Shown here: one piece after another, positions 1 through 8,419 of the stretch
Layout of the letters: every line of letters starts with the position of its first letter
Numbering within the stretch: position 1 is the stretch's first letter
From: Pelomonas cellulosilytica
GTDB lineage: Bacteria > Pseudomonadota > Gammaproteobacteria > Burkholderiales > Burkholderiaceae_C
Direction: 5' to 3'
DNA length: 64,000 nucleotides
Assembly: GCF_021353265.1 (NCBI RefSeq)
Contig: NZ_JAJTWU010000013.1
Coordinates: 48,609 to 112,608, forward strand
Made by a program: the position numbers and the translations under genes
Notes under the pieces: generated by a model
What the model was told of the DNA's origin: nothing
Seen by the model: only the letters and a program-made list of their open reading frames with translations
Databases searched by the model: none

Positions 1-344
1 TGGGCATCATCTCGTCGCTCAAGGGCCTGGGTTACGGCACGCCGCAGCTGCCCATGCCGGTCATCACCGGCCAGGACGCCGACCTGCCGTCCGTGAAGGC
101 CATCCTGCGCGGCGACCAGACGTCCACCGTCTTCAAGGACACGCGCGAACTGGCCCGCGTGACCGTCAACCTCGTGGACGCCGTGCTCAGCGGCAAGAAG
201 CCCGAGGTCAACGACACGAAGACCTACAACAACGGCGTCAAGGTGGTGCCGAGCTACCTGCTCAAGCCGGTGGCCGTGGACGCGACGAACCTGAGGCAGG
301 TGCTCGTGGACAGCGGCTACTACAAGGCCACGCAAGTCAAGTGA
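1..344 (+). CDS. chvE: Sugar ABC transporter periplasmic binding protein, C-terminal part
   Basis: The last ~113 residues of a periplasmic substrate-binding protein; the 5' part lies outside the window. The frame runs open from the first bases to TGA at 342-344. Residues such as [20 protein letters not shown] and the [17 protein letters not shown] stretch are typical of the C-lobe of ChvE/XylF-type multiple-monosaccharide binding proteins, which deliver arabinose, xylose, glucose or galactose to a membrane ABC complex. The ATPase and permease genes follow directly (45 bp to the likely mmsA ATG), which supports the assignment. The exact sugar cannot be read from this fragment. Confidence 0.85.
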   Translation, partial: GIISSLKGLGYGTPQLPMPVITGQDADLPSVKAILRGDQTSTVFKDTRELARVTVNLVDAVLSGKKPEVNDTKTYNNGVKVVPSYLLKPVAVDATNLRQVLVDSGYYKATQVK

Positions 345-388
345 TCGGCACCGCCGAGCAGCAACGCGCAGACGCGCGCAGCGCAGCC

Positions 389-1936
389 ATGCAAGAACCT
401 GTCTCTTCCGACGCCATCCTCGAGATGCGCGGCATCACCAAGCGCTTCGGCGGCGTCACGGCCCTGGAGGATGTGCGCCTGCAGGTGCGCCGTGGCGAGA
501 TCCACGCCATCTGCGGCGAGAACGGCGCGGGCAAGTCCACGCTGATGAAGGTGCTGTCGGGCGTCTACCCGCACCCGGAGTACGAGGGCGAGATCGTCTT
601 CGACGGCCAGGTGCGGCGCTTCGCCGGCATTGCCGACAGCGAGCGCGCCGGCATCGTCATCATCCACCAGGAGCTGGCCCTCGTGCCGCTCATGTCCATC
701 GCCGAGAACCTGTTCCTCGGCAACGAACCGTCGCGCTTCGGCGTCATCGACCGTTCGGCCCAGCATGTACGCGCCCGCGAACTGCTGGCCATGGTCGGGC
801 TGGATGAGGCGCCCGGCACGATGGTGGGTGAGCTGGGTGTAGGTAAACAGCAGCTCGTCGAGATCGCCAAGGCGCTGGCCAAGGACGTGAGTCTGCTCAT
901 CCTCGACGAGCCGACCGCGAGCCTGAACGAGCGCGACAGCAAGGCGCTGCTGGAGCTGCTGCTGCAGCTGCAGTCGCGCGGCATCGCCTGCATCATCATC
1001 TCGCACAAGCTCAACGAGGTGGCCTATGTGGCCGACGCCGTCACGGTGCTGCGCGATGGCCGCAGCATCACGACGATCGACTGCCGCGAAGGCATGGCCG
1101 ACGAGGACGTCATCATCCGCGCGATGGTGGGCCGCGAGATGGCCGACCGCTACCCGAAGCGCCAGCCGTCGGCCGGCGAAGTGCGCTTCCAGCTGCGCGA
1201 CTGGTCCGCACAGCATCCCGAGCACGGCGACCGCAAGGCGGTGAAGGACATCAACCTGCACGTGCGCCGCGGCGAGATCGTCGGCATCGCCGGGCTGATG
1301 GGTGCCGGCCGCACCGAGCTGGCCATGAGCGTCTTCGGCCGCTCGTGGGGCCGGGGCATCCAGGGCGCCGTCGAGATCGACGGCCAGGCGGTCGACGTGT
1401 CGTCCGTGCCGCGCGCCATCGACGCCGGCCTGGCCTACGTCACCGAGGACCGCAAGGGCCTGGGCCTCATCCTGGACGACGCCATCGCGCGCAACACGTC
1501 GCTGGCCAACCTGCCGGGCGTCTCCCGCGCGGGCATCGTCGATGAAGGCCGCGAGCACGCCGTCGCGACGGAGTTCCGCCAGCGCCTGGCCACGCGCTGC
1601 AGCAGTGTCGACCAGGCTGTCGGCCAGCTCTCCGGCGGCAACCAGCAGAAGGTCGTGCTCGCCAAGTGGCTGTTCACCGAGCCCAAGGTCCTCATCCTCG
1701 ATGAGCCCACCCGCGGCATCGACGTCGGCGCCAAGTTCGAGATTTATTCGCTGATCGCCCGCCTCGCGCAAGAGGGCATGGCGGTGCTGATGATCTCGTC
1801 CGAGATGCCGGAACTGCTGGGCATGTGCGACCGGCTCTATGTGATGAACGAAGGCCGCATCGTGGCCGAACTCAATGCCGGCGAGGCGACGCAGGAGCGA
1901 ATCATGCGTGCCATCGTCAGCGCCAACCCTGTGTGA
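389..1936 (+). CDS. mmsA: Multiple-monosaccharide ABC transporter ATP-binding protein
   Basis: Cytoplasmic ATPase (515 aa) of a sugar importer, with two fused ABC domains as in XylG/GguA. Domain 1 has Walker A GENGAGKST (about residues 43-51) and Walker B LLILDEPTA. Its signature is degenerate (LGVGKQQLVEIAKAL). Domain 2 has a degenerate Walker A (GLMGAGRTEL), a canonical signature LSGGNQQKVVLAKWL and Walker B VLILDEPTRGID; this asymmetry is normal for the sugar-importer subfamily. I chose ATG 389; an in-frame GTG at 341 would overlap the preceding stop and add 16 non-conserved residues. It sits between the binding protein and the permease, clearly one operon. The length matches the family (about 500-515 aa). 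Confidence 0.93.
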   Translation: MQEPVSSDAILEMRGITKRFGGVTALEDVRLQVRRGEIHAICGENGAGKSTLMKVLSGVYPHPEYEGEIVFDGQVRRFAGIADSERAGIVIIHQELALVPLMSIAENLFLGNEPSRFGVIDRSAQHVRARELLAMVGLDEAPGTMVGELGVGKQQLVEIAKALAKDVSLLILDEPTASLNERDSKALLELLLQLQSRGIACIIISHKLNEVAYVADAVTVLRDGRSITTIDCREGMADEDVIIRAMVGREMADRYPKRQPSAGEVRFQLRDWSAQHPEHGDRKAVKDINLHVRRGEIVGIAGLMGAGRTELAMSVFGRSWGRGIQGAVEIDGQAVDVSSVPRAIDAGLAYVTEDRKGLGLILDDAIARNTSLANLPGVSRAGIVDEGREHAVATEFRQRLATRCSSVDQAVGQLSGGNQQKVVLAKWLFTEPKVLILDEPTRGIDVGAKFEIYSLIARLAQEGMAVLMISSEMPELLGMCDRLYVMNEGRIVAELNAGEATQERIMRAIVSANPV

Positions 1937-1941
1937 CTCCC

Positions 1942-3111
1942 ATGAACTCCCCTGCCCCGTCCATCGGCCGCTTCCTCAAGCAACACCTGCGCGAGTACGG
2001 CATGCTGATGTCGCTGGTGATCATCGTCGCGTTCTTCCAGTACGCGACCGACGGCACGCTGCTGCAGCCGCTGAACCTCACCAACCTCGTGCTGCAGAAC
2101 AGCTACATCATCGTGATGGCGCTGGGCATGCTGCTGGTCATCGTGGCCGGCCACATCGACCTGTCGGTGGGCTCCGTCTGCGGCTTCGTCGGCGCACTGG
2201 CCGCCGTGCTGCTCGTCGAGTACGAGTGGTCCGTCGTGCCGGCCACCCTGGCCTGCCTCGTCGCTGGCGCCGTCATCGGCGCCGTGCAGGGCTGGTTCAT
2301 CGCCTGGTTCCGCGTGCCGAGCTTCATCGTCACGCTGGCCGGCATGCTGGTGTTCAAGGGCCTGGCGCTGACGCTGCTGCAAGGCCAGTCCGTCGGCCCC
2401 TTCCCCGATACCTTCCAGCTGCTGGCCTCGGGTTTCATCCCCGACCCGCTGAACGGCGAGAACGTGCGCATGACCTCGCTGCTGATCGGCGTGGCCGCGG
2501 CCGGACTGCTGCTCGTCACCGGCTGGATGAACCGCCGGCACGCCATCCGACACGAGATCGCCGTCGAACCCTTCATCGTGTTCGCGCTGCGCCAGGCGGC
2601 GTTCGCCGCCGCGCTCGTCGGCCTGGCCTGGCTGATGGCCTCGTACAAGGGTCTGCCCAACGTGCTGCTGATCATGGCGGTGCTCGCCATCGCCTACGGC
2701 TTCATCACGTCGCGCACGACGCTGGGCCGGCGCATCTATGCGCTGGGCGGCAACGAGAAGGCCGCCAAGCTGTCCGGCATCCGCACGCAGCGGCTGACCT
2801 TCCTGACCTTCGTGAACATGGGTGTGCTGGCCGCCATCGCCGGCCTCATCTTCGCGGCACGGCTGAACACCGCGACGCCGAAGGCGGGCCTCGGTTTCGA
2901 GCTGGACGTCATCGCCGCCTGCTTCATCGGCGGCGCCTCGGCGTCGGGCGGCGTCGGCAAGGTCATGGGTGCGGTCATCGGCGCCTTCGTCATGGGCGTC
3001 ATGAACAACGGCATGTCCATCCTCGGCATCGGCATCGACTACCAGCAGGTCATCAAAGGCTGCGTGCTGCTGGCCGCCGTGTTCATCGACGTCTACAACA
3101 ACCGCCGCTGA
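1942..3111 (+). CDS. mmsB: Multiple-monosaccharide ABC transporter permease
   Basis: Inner-membrane permease (389 aa) of the same importer, GguB/XylH type. It has many hydrophobic segments (for example YGMLMSLVIIVAFFQYAT, IIVMALGMLLVIVAGHIDLS, LLIGVAAAGLLLVTGW). The family motif AGHIDLSVGSVCGF is near the N-terminus and ACFIGGASASGGVGKV near the C-terminus, as in the BPD_transp_2 family. ATG 1942 lies 5 bp after the mmsA stop, so the two are translationally close. The reading frame is open further upstream, but that part overlaps mmsA in another frame and is not conserved. It works with mmsA and the binding protein to import monosaccharides. Confidence 0.93.
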   Translation: MNSPAPSIGRFLKQHLREYGMLMSLVIIVAFFQYATDGTLLQPLNLTNLVLQNSYIIVMALGMLLVIVAGHIDLSVGSVCGFVGALAAVLLVEYEWSVVPATLACLVAGAVIGAVQGWFIAWFRVPSFIVTLAGMLVFKGLALTLLQGQSVGPFPDTFQLLASGFIPDPLNGENVRMTSLLIGVAAAGLLLVTGWMNRRHAIRHEIAVEPFIVFALRQAAFAAALVGLAWLMASYKGLPNVLLIMAVLAIAYGFITSRTTLGRRIYALGGNEKAAKLSGIRTQRLTFLTFVNMGVLAAIAGLIFAARLNTATPKAGLGFELDVIAACFIGGASASGGVGKVMGAVIGAFVMGVMNNGMSILGIGIDYQQVIKGCVLLAAVFIDVYNNRR

Positions 3112-3410
3112 CCAGGCGTCGGGCTGAACCTTCCACTCTCCGCGGACCGTTCTCACGCCGCCGATTGACGCCATCGCCTTCGGCGGCGCCCTCCTCTCAT
3201 CGACCAGGGCCCTACGGGGCCCTTCGTACTGGCCGGGCCGGCTACAGGCTCATCCTTCCAGTACCCAGTACAACAAGACGAGCTGACCAGCCGCTTCGCG
3301 AAGCGCGCGGAGGTGAACGGCAGATTTTGGGCGTCACGGCGCTGCGCTCGCTGACCTGCACCTCTCGTCTTACCTGCAGCCTCATCCAGCAACTCGCGCC
3401 GCAGGCTCCG
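3112..3410. other. Intergenic stretch with two hairpins, no gene seen
   Basis: About 300 bp between mmsB and a broken regulator. AGGGCCC (3206-3212) and GGGCCCT (3217-3223) form a 7-bp stem with a TACG loop. CGCTTCGCGAAGCG at 3292-3305 is a perfect 14-bp palindrome. There is no T-run, so neither is a convincing terminator. I could not support a coding region on either strand. Confidence 0.5.
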
Positions 3411-3688
3411 CTACCGCGCCTTCGGAATCGAGCCGCCATCGGGCGGTCTGAGCAAATGCCAAGGTTCCGTGCCGAGCGCTACGGCCAACATCTGGATGTT
3501 CGCCAAGGAAATGTTCCATCGTGAGCGCTCGACCCCCGAGATGTAGGTGCGGTCAAGATCGCATCCATGGCGAGGTCCTCCTGGGACCAATCTCGCCGAA
3601 CGCGAAGCAAACGTACGTCGTAGGCAAGCACACCTCGAACATCGTCAGGGGACGGTAGTTCGGTGGGTGGCTTGGGCGTCGCAGACAT
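3411..3688 (-). pseudogene. XRE-family HTH regulator broken by a one-base frameshift
   Basis: Starting from ATG (3686-3688) the frame reads a proline-rich leader and then LAYDVRLLRVRRDWSQEDLAMDA, the first helices of an XRE/Cro-type HTH. It then becomes nonsense near 3560. Moving by one base after ATGGATGC restores the family sequence: DLDRTYISGVERSRWN, then SLANIQMLAVALGTEPWHLL, ending at TAG (3411-3413). With one base added the protein would be about 92 aa, a normal size for short XRE repressors. So it is either a true pseudogene or a sequencing error. An intact XRE gene lies upstream on the same strand (3766-4164). The target of the intact form is unknown. Confidence 0.85.
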
Positions 3689-3765
3689 ACCGTCAGGTTG
3701 ACTGTTCGACCTATGTGCAAACAGGCCGGTGCAACGCTGGCCAAGCTGGCGCTCTGGTGGGCGTG

Positions 3766-4164
3766 CTACTGAGCGAGGTGCTCACAAACCGCCTTGAGCA
3801 TGCGCTTGGCGAACTCTGCGTCCTTTTCACTCAGGCCTGCCAACCATGTCTGCATCGCGAGCACCTCCGATGCCGGCTGCGGAGCATGCTCTTCCAGCAG
3901 TTCGGCACAAGTCGAACTCAAGATGGCAGCCAAGCGCTCAAGCGTCAAAAGCGACGGGACATGCTTGCCGCGCTCAAACCTTGACAGCGTTTCCGTGTCG
4001 ACGCCGAGCCGCTCAGCTACCGCCGCCTGGGTGAGACCGAGCGCCTTCCGCCGCGTCGCCAGATTGCGGCCCAAACGAATGGGCAAGAAGCTGTGAGCTG
4101 CCTCATCGAGATGCTGTCGGCTGCGCCGTCTATCAACCATTCTTGTTGAGTTTGCAGTCAACAC
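3766..4164 (-). CDS. XRE-family transcriptional regulator
   Basis: A 132-aa predicted DNA-binding protein. Residues about 29-84 form a canonical XRE helix-turn-helix: GRNLATRRKALGLTQAAVAERLGV, then DTETLSRFERGKHVPSLLTLERLAAIL. The C-terminal half (LSSTCAELLEEHAP... AGLSEKDAEFAKRMLKAVCEHL) is predicted helical and probably dimerises. It is transcribed away from the transposase-like/ECF pair at 4275-5402. The 110-bp divergent gap carries a perfect inverted repeat (4203-4228), a plausible operator for this protein. An in-frame ATG at residue 9 is an alternative start. Family assignment is firm; the target is inferred. Confidence 0.85.
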   Translation of the reverse strand: MLTANSTRMVDRRRSRQHLDEAAHSFLPIRLGRNLATRRKALGLTQAAVAERLGVDTETLSRFERGKHVPSLLTLERLAAILSSTCAELLEEHAPQPASEVLAMQTWLAGLSEKDAEFAKRMLKAVCEHLAQ

Positions 4165-4202
4165 TTATGGTTGCCTTGGAAGGCTCGCTGCGCCAGAATG
4201 CA

Positions 4203-4228
4203 AATCGTTGACTTGAACATCAACGATT
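4203..4228. promoter_or_regulatory. Perfect 9-bp inverted repeat, candidate operator
   Basis: AATCGTTGA (4203-4211) and TCAACGATT (4220-4228) are perfect reverse complements separated by 8 bases. They lie in the divergent gap between the XRE regulator and the transposase-like/ECF genes. The size and symmetry fit a dimeric HTH repressor site. Binding by the neighbouring XRE protein is an inference. Confidence 0.5.
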
Positions 4229-4274
4229 TACACCGAGTTGCCGCCTATTGGGCGGCCGTGGAGTAGGAGATGTC

Positions 4275-4904
4275 ATGACTAATCCGTCACCTGCAGCCGA
4301 GCCGGGCGAGTTCAGTACCTACAAGCGCCATCAAAGGGCTTGTCGCTCCTCGGGGTTTACCAGACCGCTCTGCTGCAGGTACGTCCTCGCAGAGTTCAAG
4401 ACCCTCGCCTTGCCCGTCCGCACGGGAGACGTCGTCGAGCAATCCCGCTGGCGATGGGCCCTGGGTCTGTTCAAAGGGGACCGGTACGAGCCCTTGGGCG
4501 CCTGGCCTCTGCACATGCCTTTGCCGGCCGTTCTCGATGAACTGCACGACCGTGGCATCGAGCACATCAAGGCGATCTCCGTTGATGGCGGCGCGGACTG
4601 CACGTCGACCTATCCCGACGCCGCCTGGTCGGCGTGCTATCCCGTGGCCCTAAGCCCCTTCGGCCCTCGGCGCCGCGCTGCGCTTCTTGCGGCCGCCGCG
4701 ACGGCTGAACGCCTGCAGACCAGCCTGAGCCGCACGATCAAGCGCCAGGCGCCGTTCGCGGACGAGGGAGCCGCTGTGGCCTTCCTGGTGCACGCCCTCG
4801 AGAACGTCGAGCGCCGGCTCCAGGGCCTGCCCCAGCGCAGACTCAAGACGGCCTTGCGGCGTTCTCGCGCTGCGGAGGTGTCGCCCTCGCAGCCCGTCGC
4901 GTGA
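4275..4904 (+). CDS. Shortened IS256/Mutator transposase-like protein next to an ECF sigma gene
   Basis: A 209-aa protein. I align it by eye to the IS256/Mutator transposase core: SRWRWALGLFKGDRYEPLGAW (about 57-77) corresponds to the first strands after the first catalytic Asp. VLDELHDRGIEHIKAISVDG (86-105) matches the second Asp motif. TAERLQTSLSRTIKRQ with FADEGAAVAFLVHALENVERR (143-181) matches the glutamate helix and the region after it. The long helical insertion between the second Asp and the Glu is missing, so it is about half a normal transposase (about 400 aa). E40, D104 and E145 occupy the acidic positions. I saw no terminal inverted repeats. ATG 4275 has AGGAG 7 bases upstream. 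The ECF sigma gene begins 6 bp after the stop, suggesting one operon and possible domestication. Confidence 0.6.
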   Translation: MTNPSPAAEPGEFSTYKRHQRACRSSGFTRPLCCRYVLAEFKTLALPVRTGDVVEQSRWRWALGLFKGDRYEPLGAWPLHMPLPAVLDELHDRGIEHIKAISVDGGADCTSTYPDAAWSACYPVALSPFGPRRRAALLAAAATAERLQTSLSRTIKRQAPFADEGAAVAFLVHALENVERRLQGLPQRRLKTALRRSRAAEVSPSQPVA

Positions 4905-4910
4905 CTTGCC

Positions 4911-5402
4911 ATGACGGCCGCCCTCATCAAGAACTTGCGCGAGACGCTCGCGCGGGTGCGCGGCGCCCTGATACGCCGTGGGCGCAACGCGCACGAAGCC
5001 GAGGACCTGGTGCAGGAGGCCTGGATCCGGCTGGCCTGCTATGCGCGCGAGCAGCCCGTCGAGCAGCCTGAAGCCTTCCTGATGCGCGCCGCCTTCAACC
5101 TGTCCATCGACGCCTATCGCGCGCAGACCGCACGAGGTGAAGAAGTGCTGATCGAGGACATCGTCCTCATCGACGTCTCTCCCACCGCAGAGGCTACGCT
5201 GCTCGCCAAGGAGCGGCTGGAACGATTGAGCGTCGGTATCAGCCGCATGAGCGATATCACGCGGGACCTCTTCCGGGCCCACCGCATCGACGGGCTGACC
5301 ATCGTTGAACTCGCGCGACTGCATGACCTGAGCACCACGACCGTCCACAAGCACATCGCCAAGGCGACGCTGCAGCTCACGAGCTGGATGGAAGGCTGGT
5401 AG
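4911..5402 (+). CDS. ECF (sigma-70 family) RNA polymerase sigma factor
   Basis: A 163-aa ECF sigma factor. Region 2 is visible at about residues 10-75 (GRNAHEAEDLVQEAWIRLAC, then EQPEAFLMRAAFNLSIDAYR). Region 4 is at about 105-160 (RMSDITRDLFRAHRIDGLTIVELARLHDLSTTTVHKHIAKA). The sequence is closest to the FecI-like group by eye. It would direct RNA polymerase to a small regulon. No FecR-type anti-sigma or TonB receptor gene flanks it. Its partner by position is the transposase-like gene 6 bp upstream. ATG 4911 is the only sensible start. What activates it cannot be told from the sequence. Confidence 0.88.
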   Translation: MTAALIKNLRETLARVRGALIRRGRNAHEAEDLVQEAWIRLACYAREQPVEQPEAFLMRAAFNLSIDAYRAQTARGEEVLIEDIVLIDVSPTAEATLLAKERLERLSVGISRMSDITRDLFRAHRIDGLTIVELARLHDLSTTTVHKHIAKATLQLTSWMEGW

Positions 5403-6016
5403 AGACGGATCAACCCAGGCGTCAGCCGAGGCCGCGGAGCCCTAGCGACCACCGCCCGTGCAGATGGACGTGGCCGCTGAAGCGGCGGCCGCGTGGATCA
5501 CCCAGCTGCATGCATGGCGGCCAGAGAGCTCTGCCACACCCCGCCGGTCATTGCGGCGACGACGTTGCTGAGAATCAAGTCTGGCTGTGAAGCAGAAATG
5601 TGGCCCGTTGGCGTCAGCAGTCCGTCCTTAGCGGCCAAGCGGCCGTATGTCCATCAGATTTCGTTTCGCCACCGAAGCGGTGCATATGGTGTTCCGACCA
5701 AAAAGAGTCGTAAACAGCGCCCTGCGCAAAACCTAGCGATCCCATGTGGCAATTCAAACGCATGACTCTGCGAAGTCGAAAACACCGATGCGCTCGTTGT
5801 AGTGCTGGCACTGGGTCTCGGTGACGACCTTCGCTTCGCTGGTGGACCGGCAGGTCTGCAGAGGTTGCGGCCGTTCAATCCACCATGCGCATCCGGCACC
5901 TTCCGGCCAGGAGCAGCCATTGAAGAAGGGCTGTTTCAGGGCGGTCTAGCCTCCAATGCACGGTCAATTGCTTCGCCGCCGTGCTAGCGACGGTGCGGCT
6001 CGTTTAAGGCTCGAAA
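5403..6016. other. Long intergenic stretch, no supported gene
   Basis: About 600 bp after the ECF gene. There is a small hairpin GCCGCT/AGCGGC at about 5472-5485 without a T-run, and scattered GGCCG(C/T)TTC-like words (for example near 5868) similar to those at 7780-7930 and 13850-13930. The open frames here lack homology, ribosome sites and codon bias, so I do not call a gene. Confidence 0.45.
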
Positions 6017-7555
6017 GTGCACCGCACGGCACGCGGTCATCAGTTTTGCGGATCGACGTATACCGCCATTTTGATTCCAATTGCATCCTCTTGTGACCAA
6101 CTGGATGACCAAATTCTTCGCGGAACTCAACAATCCGAGCCGGGCAGGCGCCGCGGCACGATCCGGCCGCAATCTGTAGGAAGATTGCGGCGTTCTCAGC
6201 ATGGGGCTTCTTCAGGGCCTTCATCCGCGCCGCAGGTAAGCGACTGGGTTGCAAAGTCGCAAAACTTCCTCGTCGGGCTGCTGGACACAGCCCGTAGGTT
6301 GCTGGGTTCGTTCGGATACGGCTTGGTTGCCTTTGTCGTGGAGCGCCCTGGTGAATTCCTCGTTGAGAAGGAAGCGGAGGGAAAGGTTCTCCCGTGGGCC
6401 ACCTTGATGCTTGTGGCTTCTGCACTAGCCAGCACCTTATTCGCTTCTGATCTCAGCTACTCCAAAGATCAACCGCGTTGGCTTGACTCTCTAACTGGTC
6501 TAGCCGACCCTACAAGCTATCTGCATCGGTTTTTGCCCATCGTGGCGCTCGGACTTTGCTTTTGCTTTCTCAGCTGGCTCGCTTCTCGAATACTTTCAGC
6601 ACGGCATCGAGATGGCGCAGCGCTGTTGGTGGCTAGCACGGGGTTTTCGATCATCGTTGCGGCGCTGATATTCGAAACCATCACTGCAGATTTGCTCAAC
6701 AAGTGGGCCGTCAACAATCCAGCGTGGGAGCCCTACGACTCCTGGCGTGCTGGCTACATTTTCTTCCATCTGCCCGTAGCCATTGGCTGTTCGTTGTTGG
6801 CTGGGCGAGCGTTGTGGCGCACTACCTTTTCTAGAGTACCTTGGAAGTTCGTACGACGCTTCGTGAAGGTGGCCGTAGCCATCGTTTGGGTTCCGCTGTG
6901 TTTTGAGGTTCCTACATTCGTCGGGAAGATGCTATCTGTGGCACTCGACTTATCCCCCCGTCTCATCGAATACGTCAACCCAGAGCTGAAATACGATCCT
7001 TGGGAGAACGCGAGCTATACGCCACTGCCAATCAAGTGCGATCTACAACGGTCAAAAGGCGAGCATCGCACCATGAGCTGCAGGCTTTACGGCATGACTA
7101 TGGGCCGAGGTAGTCCAGTCCTCGATCTTGGGGAGGCAACGATCTTTGGCAGCAAATCCCGCATACGCTCTGGCCCGCAGGAGCGCTATCGGTTCAACGA
7201 AGAGAACTCGGTTGCGGAAAACGGATTCCCCTTCGAGGCTGAACGCGCTTTATTGGGCTTTGATGGCCTCGCTAAGTTCAAGGTTGGAGGTGAGCTGCTT
7301 CGCGATCCGACTGTCATCGTTGACCTGGGTAAGCCACTGGCTATTGACCTGGTGATCGATCTCGATGCAGCCTGCAGCAGCGATCGCCTGGCAGGCTTTC
7401 TGAAAAAGGTGGAAAATTTTGACTACTTGTATTTGCGGGCTACTCCATTGCGGATTCGCGCGATTTCGCAGCTGAAGTTCGACTATGCAGCCCTGGGACC
7501 CTGGCGCTTGCAAGGGCTCCGTGACTCTTTGGCGTGGCAGTGCGAGTCGAAGTGA
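6017..7555 (+). CDS. Unknown membrane protein with soluble C-terminal domain
   Basis: The function is not recognised. The conserved-looking part starts around residue 72 (SDWVAKSQNFLVGLLDTARRLL). It contains about five hydrophobic helices: WATLMLVASALASTLFA, FLPIVALGLCFCFLSWLA, GAALLVASTGFSIIVAALIF, YIFFHLPVAIGCSLLAG and FVKVAVAIVWVPLCF. A soluble domain of about 220 residues follows. The layout (short N-terminus, helices, then a globular tail) resembles Yip1-like membrane proteins in outline only. The first ~70 residues are Arg/Ser-rich and probably not translated; the true start may be near 6185-6270 at an unusual codon. Base composition is visibly less GC-rich than the core genes, which suggests acquisition. 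Confidence 0.6.
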   Translation: MHRTARGHQFCGSTYTAILIPIASSCDQLDDQILRGTQQSEPGRRRGTIRPQSVGRLRRSQHGASSGPSSAPQVSDWVAKSQNFLVGLLDTARRLLGSFGYGLVAFVVERPGEFLVEKEAEGKVLPWATLMLVASALASTLFASDLSYSKDQPRWLDSLTGLADPTSYLHRFLPIVALGLCFCFLSWLASRILSARHRDGAALLVASTGFSIIVAALIFETITADLLNKWAVNNPAWEPYDSWRAGYIFFHLPVAIGCSLLAGRALWRTTFSRVPWKFVRRFVKVAVAIVWVPLCFEVPTFVGKMLSVALDLSPRLIEYVNPELKYDPWENASYTPLPIKCDLQRSKGEHRTMSCRLYGMTMGRGSPVLDLGEATIFGSKSRIRSGPQERYRFNEENSVAENGFPFEAERALLGFDGLAKFKVGGELLRDPTVIVDLGKPLAIDLVIDLDAACSSDRLAGFLKKVENFDYLYLRATPLRIRAISQLKFDYAALGPWRLQGLRDSLAWQCESK

Positions 7556-8056
7556 CGCCGCGCGCTGATGTAGTGCGGCGTCGCGCAACCAGCTGGCTGT
7601 AAAGACTGGATGGAGCGATGCGCCGAATCGGGATCAAAGTACTTCGACCTTATCGGCTTGGGCTGCTGTTGTACTTACGGATACAGCAACGCGCCAAGTA
7701 CGCCGGCTTCATCCAAAGCTCCGCATAACCCCTCAAGCGGAGCGCCAGCGGCAGGCCTCCAGGTCCGCTTAGCTCGAACGTTGAACGGCCGCTTCGGGGC
7801 TGCGAAGTCGCCGTAGGCGAAGACTGCAACGGTCGAACTGAGACGGTCGAAGAACCCCGGAGCAGTCACACGGGCGGCATGACCGCAGCCAGCAGCATTG
7901 AACGGCCGCTCTTGCCGTCAAACGAGTCAGTCGGAGCCTGAGCCGGCCGGCAACTGGGGGAGGGCTTCCCCAGCGATTCACCGCTCGGGGCGATGGCCAG
8001 GCGCGGCGCCAGTCCAGACGCTGGCGGTCATCGAAAGCGTCAACCCGGAGCCCGCA
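7556..8056. other. Intergenic stretch with dispersed GGCCGC-type repeats
   Basis: No gene supported. The stretch contains GAACGGCCGCTTC near 7783 and a second copy GAACGGCCGCTC near 7907, plus GGTCGAA words. The same vocabulary returns at 13850-13930. Such degenerate intergenic repeats are common in accessory DNA of Burkholderiales, but I cannot define element ends. Confidence 0.4.
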
Positions 8057-8224
8057 ATGCAAGCCGTCACCACCGTTGCGGCCTACTGCGCTATCCAGTT
8101 TCCCGGCCTCTTCGGCCGCACAGCCGACACGCTCCAGCCCATCGAGCGCAACGTACAGCCGGCCTACGTCAACCACGTCCGTGACAGCATCCTGCGCTGC
8201 AGCCGCCCGATGAGCGGCGCATAG
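8057..8224 (+). CDS. Possible 55-aa small protein
   Basis: A short open frame beginning MQAVTTVAAYCAIQFPGLFG, with GGAG placed 6 bases before ATG 8057, ending at TAG. It has one mildly hydrophobic N-terminal segment. I do not recognise a family. It stands alone in a repeat-rich gap, so it may not be a gene; the ribosome site is the only positive evidence. Confidence 0.25.
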   Translation: MQAVTTVAAYCAIQFPGLFGRTADTLQPIERNVQPAYVNHVRDSILRCSRPMSGA

Positions 8225-8419
8225 TCGCACCGGCAACGCGTGCGCTTCCTGTCAGGTGTGGACCTTCACGAGAAATCAGCATGCACCACGGGGAGGCTGC
8301 CAACGACGCATTCCGCCCGGTGTGGATCGGCAGAGGCGACGGACCCCGCATGCCCTTACTCCGCGCTTCCAGCCCGTCGGTGAACGGTCTGCACCGGGCT
8401 CTCGAGGCAGAGGGCGGGA

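Noticed and set aside
3153..3392. A 79-codon minus-strand frame downstream of the broken XRE gene
   Set aside because: Arg/Ser-rich, crosses two palindromes, no ribosome site and no convincing family.
4165..5402. A complete IS256 insertion sequence
   Set aside because: The protein is half-length, no terminal inverted repeats or target duplication were seen, and the sigma gene follows directly.
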